Assembly: GCA_035566895.1 (NCBI GenBank)
Contig: DATMQA010000142.1
Span: forward strand, 1 to 55,263
Origin: DATMQA01 sp035566895
Lineage (GTDB): Bacteria > Verrucomicrobiota > Verrucomicrobiia > Limisphaerales > UBA8199
Reading direction: 5' to 3'
Length of the DNA stretch: 55,263 bases
Part shown: positions 1-6,787 of the stretch, one piece after another
How positions within the stretch are numbered: position 1 is the first letter of the stretch
Layout of the letters: each line of letters opens with the position of its first letter
Translations under genes and position numbers: made by a program
The notes under the pieces: model-generated
Databases searched by the model: none
Seen by the model: the letters and a program-made list of their open reading frames with translations, nothing else
What the model was told of the DNA's origin: nothing

Positions 1-231
1 CACTCGCCCTCACAAAACCCTGGATGGACCTATCCAACGCACAAGCCGCCCGTGCGGCCAGCACCGCCACTGGTTCCAATTGGTTTTGGGGAACGACACA
101 TTCTCGACAGGTCGCGTTCATGCACGGATTCTACACCCCCCCTGCAAGAAACTGGGTTGCGCCCAAGGATGACTGAGTGTCAAAATCGTCCTTGTCATTC
201 ACGTGGCAGATGGTATTGTTCCCGGCCTTTT
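1..231. other. No gene seen at the left edge
   Basis: I see no convincing gene here. An open frame runs into L31 from position 52, but those 60 extra residues do not look like L31, which normally begins at the MRDKIHPKY-like sequence. The region probably holds the rpmE promoter and leader. I could not place a clear promoter. Confidence 0.5.
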
Positions 232-474
232 ATGAGAGATAAGATACATCCAAAATATGTGGATGCGGAAATCCGTTGCGCCTGCGGCAACGTGATCAAG
301 ACCCGTTCCACCAAGCCGGTGATCATCGTCGGCATCTGCAATGTTTGCCATCCCTTCTATACCGGCCAACAAAAGTTCGTCGATACGGCCGGCCGCGTCG
401 ATAAATTCCAGCAGCGCATGGCCAAGACCCAGGCGGCCCAAGCCGAGGCCGCCGGCAGAAAAAAGAAGCGCTAG
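232..474 (+). CDS. rpmE: 50S ribosomal protein L31, zinc-binding type
   Basis: Structural protein of the large ribosomal subunit. The 80-residue product starts MRDKIHPKYVDAEIRC and carries the L31 core (IHPKY, CGNV, RST, CHPFYTG, GRVDKFQQR). Cysteines in CAC (about residues 16-18) and CNVC (about residues 37-40) form the four-cysteine zinc site, so this is the zinc-containing form. The ATG at 232 was chosen because it matches the family N-terminus; the longer open frame from 52 does not. The Lys/Arg/Ala-rich tail (about residues 65-80) extends slightly past a typical L31. RF1 follows 61 bp downstream on the same strand, a common bacterial pairing. Confidence 0.95.
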   Translation: MRDKIHPKYVDAEIRCACGNVIKTRSTKPVIIVGICNVCHPFYTGQQKFVDTAGRVDKFQQRMAKTQAAQAEAAGRKKKR

Positions 475-535
475 CCTCCTCTTTAAACCTCCGCCCGCAT
501 GGTCCCGAGACTGTCCGGGCGGATTGTTTTTTACC

Positions 536-1615
536 ATGGACTTGGGTCCGCACATTGAACGATTCGCGCGGCGGTTTGCCGAGGTGGAAGCCGCCTTGAG
601 CGCGCCGAACGCTTTTGATAATCCGCAGCGCGCCCAGGAGCTGTCCAAAGAGTATTCCCGGCTGAAAGAACTGGTGGGGCATGGCCATGCCTATCAAAAG
701 GCCGTCGCCGACCTGGCAGAGAATCGCGCGCTGCTACAGGCCGAACCGGCTGATTCCGAACTGGGGCGAATGGCGCGTGAAGAAGTCGCGCGGCTGGAGT
801 CAGAAGAAAAGCGGCTGAGCAAGGAAGTTCAACGAGGCGTTCTGCCGCCCGACCCGGCAGACTCGCGCAACACGATCATCGAAATTCGCGCGGGCGCCGG
901 CGGACGGGAATCGGCGCTGTTCGCGGCTGACCTGTATCGGATGTACACGCGTTACGCCGCCGGGCACGCCTGGAAATTCGAGGACCTTGATTCGAGCCCG
1001 TCGGACCTCGGCGGTTTTAAAGAAGTGATTTTCGAGATTACCGGGACGGATGTTTATAAGCGGCTGAAGTACGAGAGCGGGGTGCACCGGGTCCAGCGCG
1101 TGCCGGCGACCGAGGCCCAGGGACGCATCCATACCAGCACCTGCACCGTGGCCGTGCTGCCGGAAGCCGAGGAGGTCGATGTGGAACTCAAGCCGGAAGA
1201 CCTCGACATCACGGTTTGCCGGGCCTCGGGTCCGGGCGGCCAGGGCGTCAATACCACCGACTCAGCGGTCCAGATCATCCACAAGCCGACCGGGGTGACG
1301 GTGCGGTGCGCGGACCAGCGTTCGCAGCAAAAAAACAAGGCGCGAGCCCTGACGGTGCTGCGCTCGAGGTTGCTGGAGCGCAAAGTGGCTGAGGAAAACG
1401 CGAAGTACGCCGCTCAACGCAAGGCGCAAGTTGGCACCGGTGAACGCAACGAGCGCGTTCGCACGTATAACTTCCCGCAAAACCGCGTCACCGACCATCG
1501 CATCGAGTTGACGCTGTATAATCTGCCGGTGGTGTTAGAGGGGGATTTGGACCCGTTGATCGAGCCGCTGATGGCCGATGACCTGGAACGGAGGCTGGCG
1601 GAGCTGAAGACGTGA
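536..1615 (+). CDS. prfA: Peptide chain release factor 1
   Basis: Terminates translation at UAA and UAG by recognising the stop codon and triggering hydrolysis of peptidyl-tRNA. The 359-residue protein has the usual family length. The RF1-type anticodon motif PAT lies near residue 190 in RVPATEAQGRIH; RF2 would have SPF there. The universal GGQ motif lies near residue 234 in SGPGGQGVN. The ATG at 536 was chosen because the upstream 65 residues of the open frame overlap rpmE and are not RF1-like. The stop codon lies inside the first unit of a heptamer repeat (1610-1683). A prmC/hemK methyltransferase gene often follows prfA, but none is present here. Confidence 0.96.
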   Translation: MDLGPHIERFARRFAEVEAALSAPNAFDNPQRAQELSKEYSRLKELVGHGHAYQKAVADLAENRALLQAEPADSELGRMAREEVARLESEEKRLSKEVQRGVLPPDPADSRNTIIEIRAGAGGRESALFAADLYRMYTRYAAGHAWKFEDLDSSPSDLGGFKEVIFEITGTDVYKRLKYESGVHRVQRVPATEAQGRIHTSTCTVAVLPEAEEVDVELKPEDLDITVCRASGPGGQGVNTTDSAVQIIHKPTGVTVRCADQRSQQKNKARALTVLRSRLLERKVAEENAKYAAQRKAQVGTGERNERVRTYNFPQNRVTDHRIELTLYNLPVVLEGDLDPLIEPLMADDLERRLAELKT

Positions 1616-1683
1616 AACGTGAAACGTGAAAGCGCGTTTGAACGTCCCTTCTATGTTCACGTTTCACGTTTTATGGTTTATGC
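1610..1683. repeat. Inverted heptamer repeat at the prfA stop codon (element A)
   Basis: Three tandem ACGTGAA units at 1610-1630 are followed by a 25-nt spacer (1631-1655), then two TTCACGT units (1656-1669) and two degenerate units (TTTATGG, TTTATGC). The arms are perfectly complementary over at least 14 bp. The TGA of prfA is part of the first unit. The 25-nt spacer matches the spacer of element B (2281-2393) at 21 positions, so A and B are copies of one element. A transcript could fold into a long hairpin followed by a short T-run, so termination or 3'-end protection is plausible but inferred. Confidence 0.85.
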
Positions 1684-1707
1684 ATCCCAAGACCACTATT
1701 TTTTCAC

Positions 1708-2283
1708 ATGATCAAAGGACTCATCTTCGACTGTGACGGCACCTTGGCCGACACCATGCCGCTGCACTGGCGTGCCTGGCAGGCCATTGCCTCGCGCCAT
1801 CAGTTCCGATTTCCGGAAGATCGTTTTTACGCCCTCGGCGGTGTGCCCTCGCGCGACATCCTGAAGATGTTGAGCACCGAGCAGGGGCTGCGATTAGACC
1901 ATCTGGCCGTGGCACAGGAGAAAGAGGCGGTGTATCTCCCGCTGATTGCTCAAGTGGAACCGATTAATTCAGTGGTAGGAGTGGCTCGGGCGAACCACGG
2001 CAAACTGCCCATGGCAGTGGCTTCGGGCGGCACGCGGCAGATCATCGAGCAAGTGCTGGAGCATATAGGCATCCTGCATTTATTCGAGGCGATCGTGACG
2101 AGCGAAGATGTGGTGAACCAGAAGCCGGCCCCTGACATTTTCCTGGAGGCTGCCCGGCGGCTGGGCGTGCCACCGCACCACTGCCGAGCTTATGAGGATA
2201 CGGATTTAGGCATGCAAGCGATTCGGGCTGCAGGGATGGAGGCGGTGGATGTGCGCAAACTGGTCGTCAAGGCGCGAACGTGA
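1708..2283 (+). CDS. HAD-superfamily phosphatase, beta-phosphoglucomutase-like
   Basis: Soluble phosphohydrolase or phosphomutase of the HAD superfamily, 191 residues. Motif I is FDCDGTLADT (nucleophile Asp8, acid/base Asp10). A helical cap follows with the substrate-facing segment GGVPSRDIL. Motif II is the Ser in VASGGT, motif III the Lys in NQKPAPDIF, and motif IV is EDTDLGMQA. This order and spacing fit the beta-phosphoglucomutase/YcjU-type subfamily, where substrates are small sugar phosphates, but sequence alone does not give the substrate. The gene lies between two copies of the inverted heptamer element, and its TGA begins element B. It may be co-transcribed with prfA, but element A between them could act as a terminator. 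Confidence 0.88.
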   Translation: MIKGLIFDCDGTLADTMPLHWRAWQAIASRHQFRFPEDRFYALGGVPSRDILKMLSTEQGLRLDHLAVAQEKEAVYLPLIAQVEPINSVVGVARANHGKLPMAVASGGTRQIIEQVLEHIGILHLFEAIVTSEDVVNQKPAPDIFLEAARRLGVPPHHCRAYEDTDLGMQAIRAAGMEAVDVRKLVVKART

Positions 2284-2393
2284 GGCGTGGAACGTAAAAC
2301 GTAAAACGTGAAAGCGCGTCTGGACGCCCCTTCTAAGTTCACGTTTCACGTTTCACGTTTTACGCATCACGTTTCACGTTTCGCATCCCGTTT
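2281..2393. repeat. Inverted heptamer repeat between convergent genes (element B)
   Basis: The left arm has seven-base units such as TGAGGCG, TGGAACG, TAAAACG (twice) and TGAAAGC. A 25-nt spacer like that of element A follows. The right arm has three TTCACGT units, then TTTACGC, ATCACGT, TTCACGT, TTCGCAT and CCCGTTT, all in seven-base phase. The element starts with the stop codon of the HAD gene and covers the last codons of the convergent AI-2E-family gene, whose C-terminus KRDAKRET is encoded by the repeat. Its place between two converging genes suits a two-way terminator, though that role is inferred. Confidence 0.85.
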
Positions 2394-3641
2394 CCAAACG
2401 TACCGAAACATCACCACTCGTAGCGCGGCCGTCAGCGGGATGGCCAAAATGCCGCCGAGCAATCCGCCGAGCAAGGTCGTGCCGACCATCACCGCGATAA
2501 TGATCGTGACCGGGTGCAAGCCGACGCGGCCGCCCATGATTTTTGGCGAGATGACCAGTCCCTCGAGCGCCTGCACGCAGGCGAAAACGACCAGCACCAG
2601 AAGCGGATGGCGCCAGTCGCCAAACTGAACCACGGCAATGAGCAGCGCGGTCAGGCAGACGACAATCGCGCCCAGGAACGGGATGATGGTCAGGAACACC
2701 GCCGCCACCCCGATGAGCAAGGCATAGGGCAGGCCGATAATGAGAAAGCCAACGCCATAAAGAACACCATCACACATGGCCACCAGGACCTGGCCGCGAA
2801 AAAAGGTGATGAGATAGTTGTTGATGGAGTTCAGCACAAAGACGAGCTCGTTCTTGAAATGGGAGTCGGCAACCGGGAGGTAATCGGTCCAGCGCGAAGA
2901 AATGCCGCGCTTCTCGAGCAGGAAGTAAAAAGTGTAAACCGGGATGAGCGCCAAGCCCGCCAGCACGCCAAACCACGACGCCACCCGCCCGACCTGGCCA
3001 AAAAGCCAGCGCCCGGCCTGGGGCAGCGCCTTGGCCGCCCAATCGGCGGCGGTTTCCAGGGTTTCGTTGCGCAAGGAGCCGGCGGGCGGCGCGGGGTTGT
3101 TCGTGGCCCCGGCCGCGCTGTTCGTTAAGTCGGTCGAAACGGCGGGGGGATTCGAGTTCGTAGCGGTTGCGGGGGCCGTCGGTTGCGCGTTGCTCGCTCC
3201 GCGCTCGAGCAAGCGTTGAATTTGCTGAATCAGGGGCGGCGGATGGTTGACCCAATTCTCAATTTGCTTCTCGGCGCGCGAGGCGTAGGCGGGGATGCCG
3301 GCGGCGAGTTGGCGAGTTTCACTGACCAACTGCGGCACGATACTGCCGAGTAACGCACCCACCGTCACCAGCGCAATGCCAAACACCATGAGAATTGCCG
3401 GTGGACGTTTGAGTCCCTTGCGCTCGAGCAAATCGACCACCGGATCCAACAGGTAGGCAATCACACCGGCCACCGCAATGGGCCAGAGCACGGGCGAAAG
3501 GATTTCCAGCACGCGGCCCAAACCCCAGATGAGCCCTGCCACCAGGCCGGCGAGCACCGCCATGGATAACCCGCTTAGCGACAGCCAGAAGAGGCGGGCC
3601 TGGCGGTCGGTGGGGGGTGGGAAATTCATTTTCCCATTCAC
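2367..3641 (-). CDS. AI-2E/PerM-family membrane protein (copy 1)
   Basis: Integral inner-membrane protein of the AI-2E exporter/PerM family (PF01594), about 424 residues. It has paired N-terminal hydrophobic segments, a poorly conserved soluble part rich in Ala, Pro, Thr and Asn (about residues 140-190), and a C-terminal block of several membrane segments. The family core is GLPYALLIGVAAVFLTIIPF and the conserved C-terminal segment is SPKIMGGRVGLHPV. Members are proposed to move signals or ions, so substrate naming is unsafe. The GTG at 3641 overlaps the proC stop by four bases, which implies translational coupling; an ATG at 3629 is the alternative start. Two paralogues lie at 40407 and 48501. 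Confidence 0.85.
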   Translation of the reverse strand: MNGKMNFPPPTDRQARLFWLSLSGLSMAVLAGLVAGLIWGLGRVLEILSPVLWPIAVAGVIAYLLDPVVDLLERKGLKRPPAILMVFGIALVTVGALLGSIVPQLVSETRQLAAGIPAYASRAEKQIENWVNHPPPLIQQIQRLLERGASNAQPTAPATATNSNPPAVSTDLTNSAAGATNNPAPPAGSLRNETLETAADWAAKALPQAGRWLFGQVGRVASWFGVLAGLALIPVYTFYFLLEKRGISSRWTDYLPVADSHFKNELVFVLNSINNYLITFFRGQVLVAMCDGVLYGVGFLIIGLPYALLIGVAAVFLTIIPFLGAIVVCLTALLIAVVQFGDWRHPLLVLVVFACVQALEGLVISPKIMGGRVGLHPVTIIIAVMVGTTLLGGLLGGILAIPLTAALRVVMFRYVWKRDAKRET

Positions 3642-4453
3642 GCTTGCCCCAGTTTCCTTGATTTTTCAGTCGCCGCCCGCACGGCGCTGATAAGCGTGCC
3701 GCGCAGTTTGCCCTTTTCCAATTCATGGAGACCCTCAATGGTGGTGCCGCCGGGACTGGTGACCATGTCCTTGAGCGCGCCGGGATGCAACCCGGTCTCC
3801 AGCACCATTCGCGCGCTGCCCAGAACGGTCTGCGCAGCGAGTTTGGTCGCGATGTCGCGCGGTAGGCCCGCGGCAACGCCGCCGTCGCTCAGCGCTTCGA
3901 TGACGAGATACACATAAGCCGGTCCGCTGCCGCTCAAGCCGGTGACCGCATCCAGCAACGCTTCCTTCACCTGAAACGCCAGCCCGACGGCGGAGAAGAG
4001 CCTTTGTGCCAGCTCGGCGTCTTCGGGCCGAGCGGATTTGGCTGGCGCAAAAGCCGTCGCCGAAGCGCCGACCAGCGCCGGCGTATTTGGCATCACCCGG
4101 ATAAGCCGCGCTCCAGTGCTCAGGCCGGCCTCCAGCTTTGCCAACGGCACGCCGGCCGCAATCGAGAGGAGCAGGTGTTTTTCCGTCAACTGGGTACGCA
4201 CCTGGGCCAGCACCGCACCGACCTGGTCCGGTTTGACTGCCAGCAGCAGCACCTCGGCGAAGCCCACCACTTCCGGATTGGAATCTGTTGTACTGGCGCC
4301 GGTTTCTTTGGTGAAGGCGGTGCGGGCGACTGGACTAGGGTCGCTGGCGATGACCTGCTTGGAGGTGATGAGTCCGGCCTGGATAAAACCTTTCGCCAGG
4401 GCGGTGGCCATTTTGCCGGCGCCGAGAAAACCGATGGAGAGTTTGGCTGCCAT
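3638..4453 (-). CDS. proC: Pyrroline-5-carboxylate reductase
   Basis: Catalyses the last step of proline synthesis, NAD(P)H-dependent reduction of 1-pyrroline-5-carboxylate to proline, in the cytosol. The 271-residue length is normal. The Rossmann dinucleotide-binding motif is GFLGAGKMATALAKG near the N-terminus. MPNTPALVG and the C-terminal dimerisation/active-site block (AVTGLSGSGPAYVYLVIEAL, then DMVTSPGGTTIEGL) are the family signatures. The ATG at 4453 gives the expected start. It is first in a two-gene unit with the AI-2E-family gene, whose start codon overlaps its stop. No other proline genes are in the window. Confidence 0.95.
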   Translation of the reverse strand: MAAKLSIGFLGAGKMATALAKGFIQAGLITSKQVIASDPSPVARTAFTKETGASTTDSNPEVVGFAEVLLLAVKPDQVGAVLAQVRTQLTEKHLLLSIAAGVPLAKLEAGLSTGARLIRVMPNTPALVGASATAFAPAKSARPEDAELAQRLFSAVGLAFQVKEALLDAVTGLSGSGPAYVYLVIEALSDGGVAAGLPRDIATKLAAQTVLGSARMVLETGLHPGALKDMVTSPGGTTIEGLHELEKGKLRGTLISAVRAATEKSRKLGQA

Positions 4454-4503
4454 TCCGCAGTTCTAGCAGGCTGACCGGAATCGAGAAAGCCAAAACGAAC
4501 CCG

Positions 4504-4525
4504 CCCCGGAGCGAAGCCTCCGGGC
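4504..4525 (-). terminator. Possible terminator hairpin upstream of proC
   Basis: A seven-base-pair stem CCCGGAG/CTCCGGG (4505-4511 and 4518-4524) has a six-base loop. On the minus strand it is followed by a weak, interrupted T-rich stretch. It lies downstream of the small gene at 4571 and upstream of proC, so it could end transcription coming from that side. The T-tract is poor, so this is tentative. Confidence 0.35.
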
Positions 4526-4570
4526 GCGCAGTAGGGTCCGCTATCGAAACGGGCTCGCTCGGGAAGGCCT

Positions 4571-4759
4571 CTACTTAATCTGCGGCGTCAATTCGACGTG
4601 AACGGTTCCGAACGAGATTTCCAGCACCCGATTGAGCAGCACCGGCAGTGCCCGGGTCGATGCGACTTTCTGGCCAGGCTTCTCGAGCACCGCGGACAGC
4701 TCGATGCTGTTGGGGTCTATTGGCTGGGCGGTCAGGATGCACACTGAGCCACCACCCAA
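4571..4759 (-). CDS. Small hypothetical protein or gene fragment
   Basis: A 62-codon frame that can only begin at a TTG or an internal GTG, because an in-frame stop lies at 4769-4771. The protein has alternating hydrophobic residues (SIELSAVLEK, VLEISFGTVHVELTPQIK) that look like beta strands. I do not recognise a family. It follows the GH71/99-like gene (ending at 4772) with almost no gap, so it may be the C-terminal remnant of a larger protein. Composition and strand-like pattern argue mildly for coding. Confidence 0.4.
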   Translation of the reverse strand: MGGGSVCILTAQPIDPNSIELSAVLEKPGQKVASTRALPVLLNRVLEISFGTVHVELTPQIK

Positions 4760-4771
4760 ATCGCCCGCTCA

Positions 4772-6049
4772 TCATTTGGCCGCCCGTACCTTTAAACTGT
4801 CCTGCGGCCTCGATTCCATCTCGGTGAGCCGGAGGCTAGCGGCGTTCAGATGTCCGTTGATGATATTCGTGAATACCTGGTCCAACTCGGCGGAAACGGC
4901 GGCGTTGGTTCCGTATTGGCGGCGAAGCGTGTAGAGGCGGTTCGCCATCACGAGGTCGTTGGTGTGATAGCCAAAATCGGCGTCCAGATGTTGACGGCGA
5001 AAGTCCTGGATGATCCCGAGATCTCGGTAACCGTATTCCCTCGTAGGCTCGACGACGGTGCCTTCCCCGAAGTCGTTCCAGGTAACGATCTGGACACATT
5101 TCGAGGCATTGGTCATGGCCCGGCCCAGGGTTTCACGCAGGACGTCTCCGTTGTGGTCGCCCAGGTAGCCCCAGTAGTCACGAACACCTGCGGGTTGATA
5201 GATGTCGTGGAAGCGCGGGAAGGCGCTGCTGATAAACGCCGGCCACACTCCGGCTTTTTGCTCGAAACCGGACAGATACTGGCGCAAAGCCGCATCGGAG
5301 AGCACGCCGCCTGTGCCAGGGGCCTGGCTTAACCACATGGGAGGCCAGTTGAACGCGCCTGCGCTGACGGGGATGCGGTCATCTTCAGTGAAAAAAGCCG
5401 GCTGATTAGTAGGGCTCAGGACCGAGAAGATTGCCTGCCACTGCGAATTGGTTTTGAAATACTGGGGCCCAAAATTCAACAGCACAGGCCGGTTGCCCCA
5501 CCGCCAGAAGCTCGCGTCGCTCCAATAGTTGGTCTGGAGGTACAACATGGTTTCTTGGGCGTGGGCCACCGCGCCGGTGGCAGCTATAAAACCGCCGTTG
5601 ATCTCCTGCTGGATGGTTTGGTCTTCGTAACAGAGGGAGAACTTCAGGCCAGCGCGCCGAGTGTAATTGAGCAGGGCCGCGGTGCGTTCATTGTTGACGG
5701 CGTAATCGTTGTAGCTATCCGGGCCGTACCAATCGACGATGACGCCGTCAACGCCGGCCAGCTTCATGAGCAAGACGTGATATTCGAGCACGACGGGGTC
5801 AGCCGAATCGTAGGGGCCGATCAGCGGGTAGTACCAGGAGGCGATCTGTCGCTCGCCAAAGGCGTTGACGATGTCGGGATCGAAGTGGTTCATCGTCCAA
5901 TGCCATCCCCAGGAGCTGCTGTGAGGTTTAGCAACAAACCAGGGCATGTAATAGACCATGACCGGCTTGGGGCTTGCGGGGGCGACCCCCGGCTGCAGGA
6001 CCAAAAACGCTGTAAACCACGCCAGCCGGAAGATACTTCTTAACCTCAT
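4772..6049 (-). CDS. Secreted GH71/GH99-like glycoside hydrolase (copy 1)
   Basis: Probable exported glycan-cleaving enzyme of the GH71/GH99 clan (alpha-1,3-glucanases and endo-alpha-mannanases), 425 residues. The N-terminal hydrophobic segment (about residues 5-25, ending PGVAPASP) is a signal peptide. The barrel begins with KPVMVYYMPWFVAKPH. The strand DGVIVDWYGPDSYND and the C-terminal motif VTWNDFGEGTVVEPTREYGY are the clan signatures. The acidic residues in WNDFGEGT sit where the GH71 catalytic Asp and GH99 Glu pair lie; the first position is Asp, as in GH71. The protein ends shortly after the barrel, unlike the paralogue at 11569, which has an extra C-terminal module. Copy 1 of the 20-bp shared motif lies 40 bp upstream. 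The response-regulator gene follows divergently placed sequence at 6128 on the same strand upstream. The substrate is unknown. Confidence 0.8.
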   Translation of the reverse strand: MRLRSIFRLAWFTAFLVLQPGVAPASPKPVMVYYMPWFVAKPHSSSWGWHWTMNHFDPDIVNAFGERQIASWYYPLIGPYDSADPVVLEYHVLLMKLAGVDGVIVDWYGPDSYNDYAVNNERTAALLNYTRRAGLKFSLCYEDQTIQQEINGGFIAATGAVAHAQETMLYLQTNYWSDASFWRWGNRPVLLNFGPQYFKTNSQWQAIFSVLSPTNQPAFFTEDDRIPVSAGAFNWPPMWLSQAPGTGGVLSDAALRQYLSGFEQKAGVWPAFISSAFPRFHDIYQPAGVRDYWGYLGDHNGDVLRETLGRAMTNASKCVQIVTWNDFGEGTVVEPTREYGYRDLGIIQDFRRQHLDADFGYHTNDLVMANRLYTLRRQYGTNAAVSAELDQVFTNIINGHLNAASLRLTEMESRPQDSLKVRAAK

Positions 6050-6089
6050 AGGGTTGACGTCATGCTAAAGGGCCGGCGGCAGCCCGGCC

Positions 6090-6109
6090 AGTCGCATGAA
6101 GTGGGGACA
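6090..6109 (-). promoter_or_regulatory. 20-bp shared upstream motif, copy 1
   Basis: Read toward the GH71/99-like gene, the sequence is TGTCCCCACTTCATGCGACT. It ends 40 bp before the ATG at 6049. Three other copies (10579, 14703, 15735) have the same orientation relative to their downstream gene. The ends form an imperfect dyad (GTC and GAC arms), which would fit a dimeric regulator. The factor is unknown; the nearby NarL-type regulator is a candidate. Confidence 0.6.
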
Positions 6110-6127
6110 GGTAATGTTGTCCGGAGC

Positions 6128-6760
6128 TCAAGGGCGGAGATATTTTGCGACGGCCTCGGTGCGGGACTGGACATGCAGCTTCTCGTAGATGCGGCGGAGA
6201 TACGTGCGAATGGTGTCAATGCTGATGCCCAATTGATCGGCGATTAATTTATAGGTGTATCCCTTGGACAGGAGGTTCAAGACCGTTTCTTCGCGCGGGG
6301 AGAGGTGCGGAAGATTCGGCTGCTTCTCACCTGGTGGTCCGGACTTTTGAAACGAGGCGACCACCTTGCGGGCAATGGAGCTGGACATCGGCGAGCCACC
6401 GGCGTGCACTTCGCGAATGGCCTCAAGGAGTCTCGAGGGACTGGACCGTTTCAAGAGGTAGCCGCTGGCTCCCGCCGAAAGGGCCTTAAAGATTTGGTCG
6501 GTATCCTCATAAACGGTGAGCATCACAATCTGAATGGCCGGGGCGAGCTCCCGCAACTGGGCGACGCATTCGATGCCGGTCATTCCGGCCATGTTGATGT
6601 CCATGAGCACGACGTCCGGCCGATCGGCCGGCAGACCCTGGAGGGCGGCCCTTGCGCTGCCATACGTGCTGACACAGTGAAATCCCGGGGACCCGTTCAC
6701 GAAGGTGGCAATGGATTCGCGGAGGGCCTTTTCGTCATCAACAATGGATATCGAAATCAT
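6128..6760 (-). CDS. Response regulator, NarL/FixJ (LuxR-HTH) family
   Basis: Two-component transcription regulator, 210 residues. The receiver domain covers about residues 1-120, with acidic residues in VDDE, the phospho-acceptor Asp54 in VVLMDINMAGMTG, the Thr/Ser switch in MLTVYED, and the conserved Lys in YLLKRSSP. After a linker, a LuxR-type helix-turn-helix occupies about residues 148-207 (LSPREETVLNLLSKGYTYKL, then GISIDTIRTYLRRIYEKLHV). It lies 27 bp downstream of the histidine kinase on the same strand, so the two should form one operon and a cognate pair. Its likely targets include the adjacent exported-protein genes that share the 20-bp motif, but this is inference from position. 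Confidence 0.92.
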   Translation of the reverse strand: MISISIVDDEKALRESIATFVNGSPGFHCVSTYGSARAALQGLPADRPDVVLMDINMAGMTGIECVAQLRELAPAIQIVMLTVYEDTDQIFKALSAGASGYLLKRSSPSRLLEAIREVHAGGSPMSSSIARKVVASFQKSGPPGEKQPNLPHLSPREETVLNLLSKGYTYKLIADQLGISIDTIRTYLRRIYEKLHVQSRTEAVAKYLRP

Positions 6761-6787
6761 GCGATTAACTTTCTCTTTCTACTCTTT

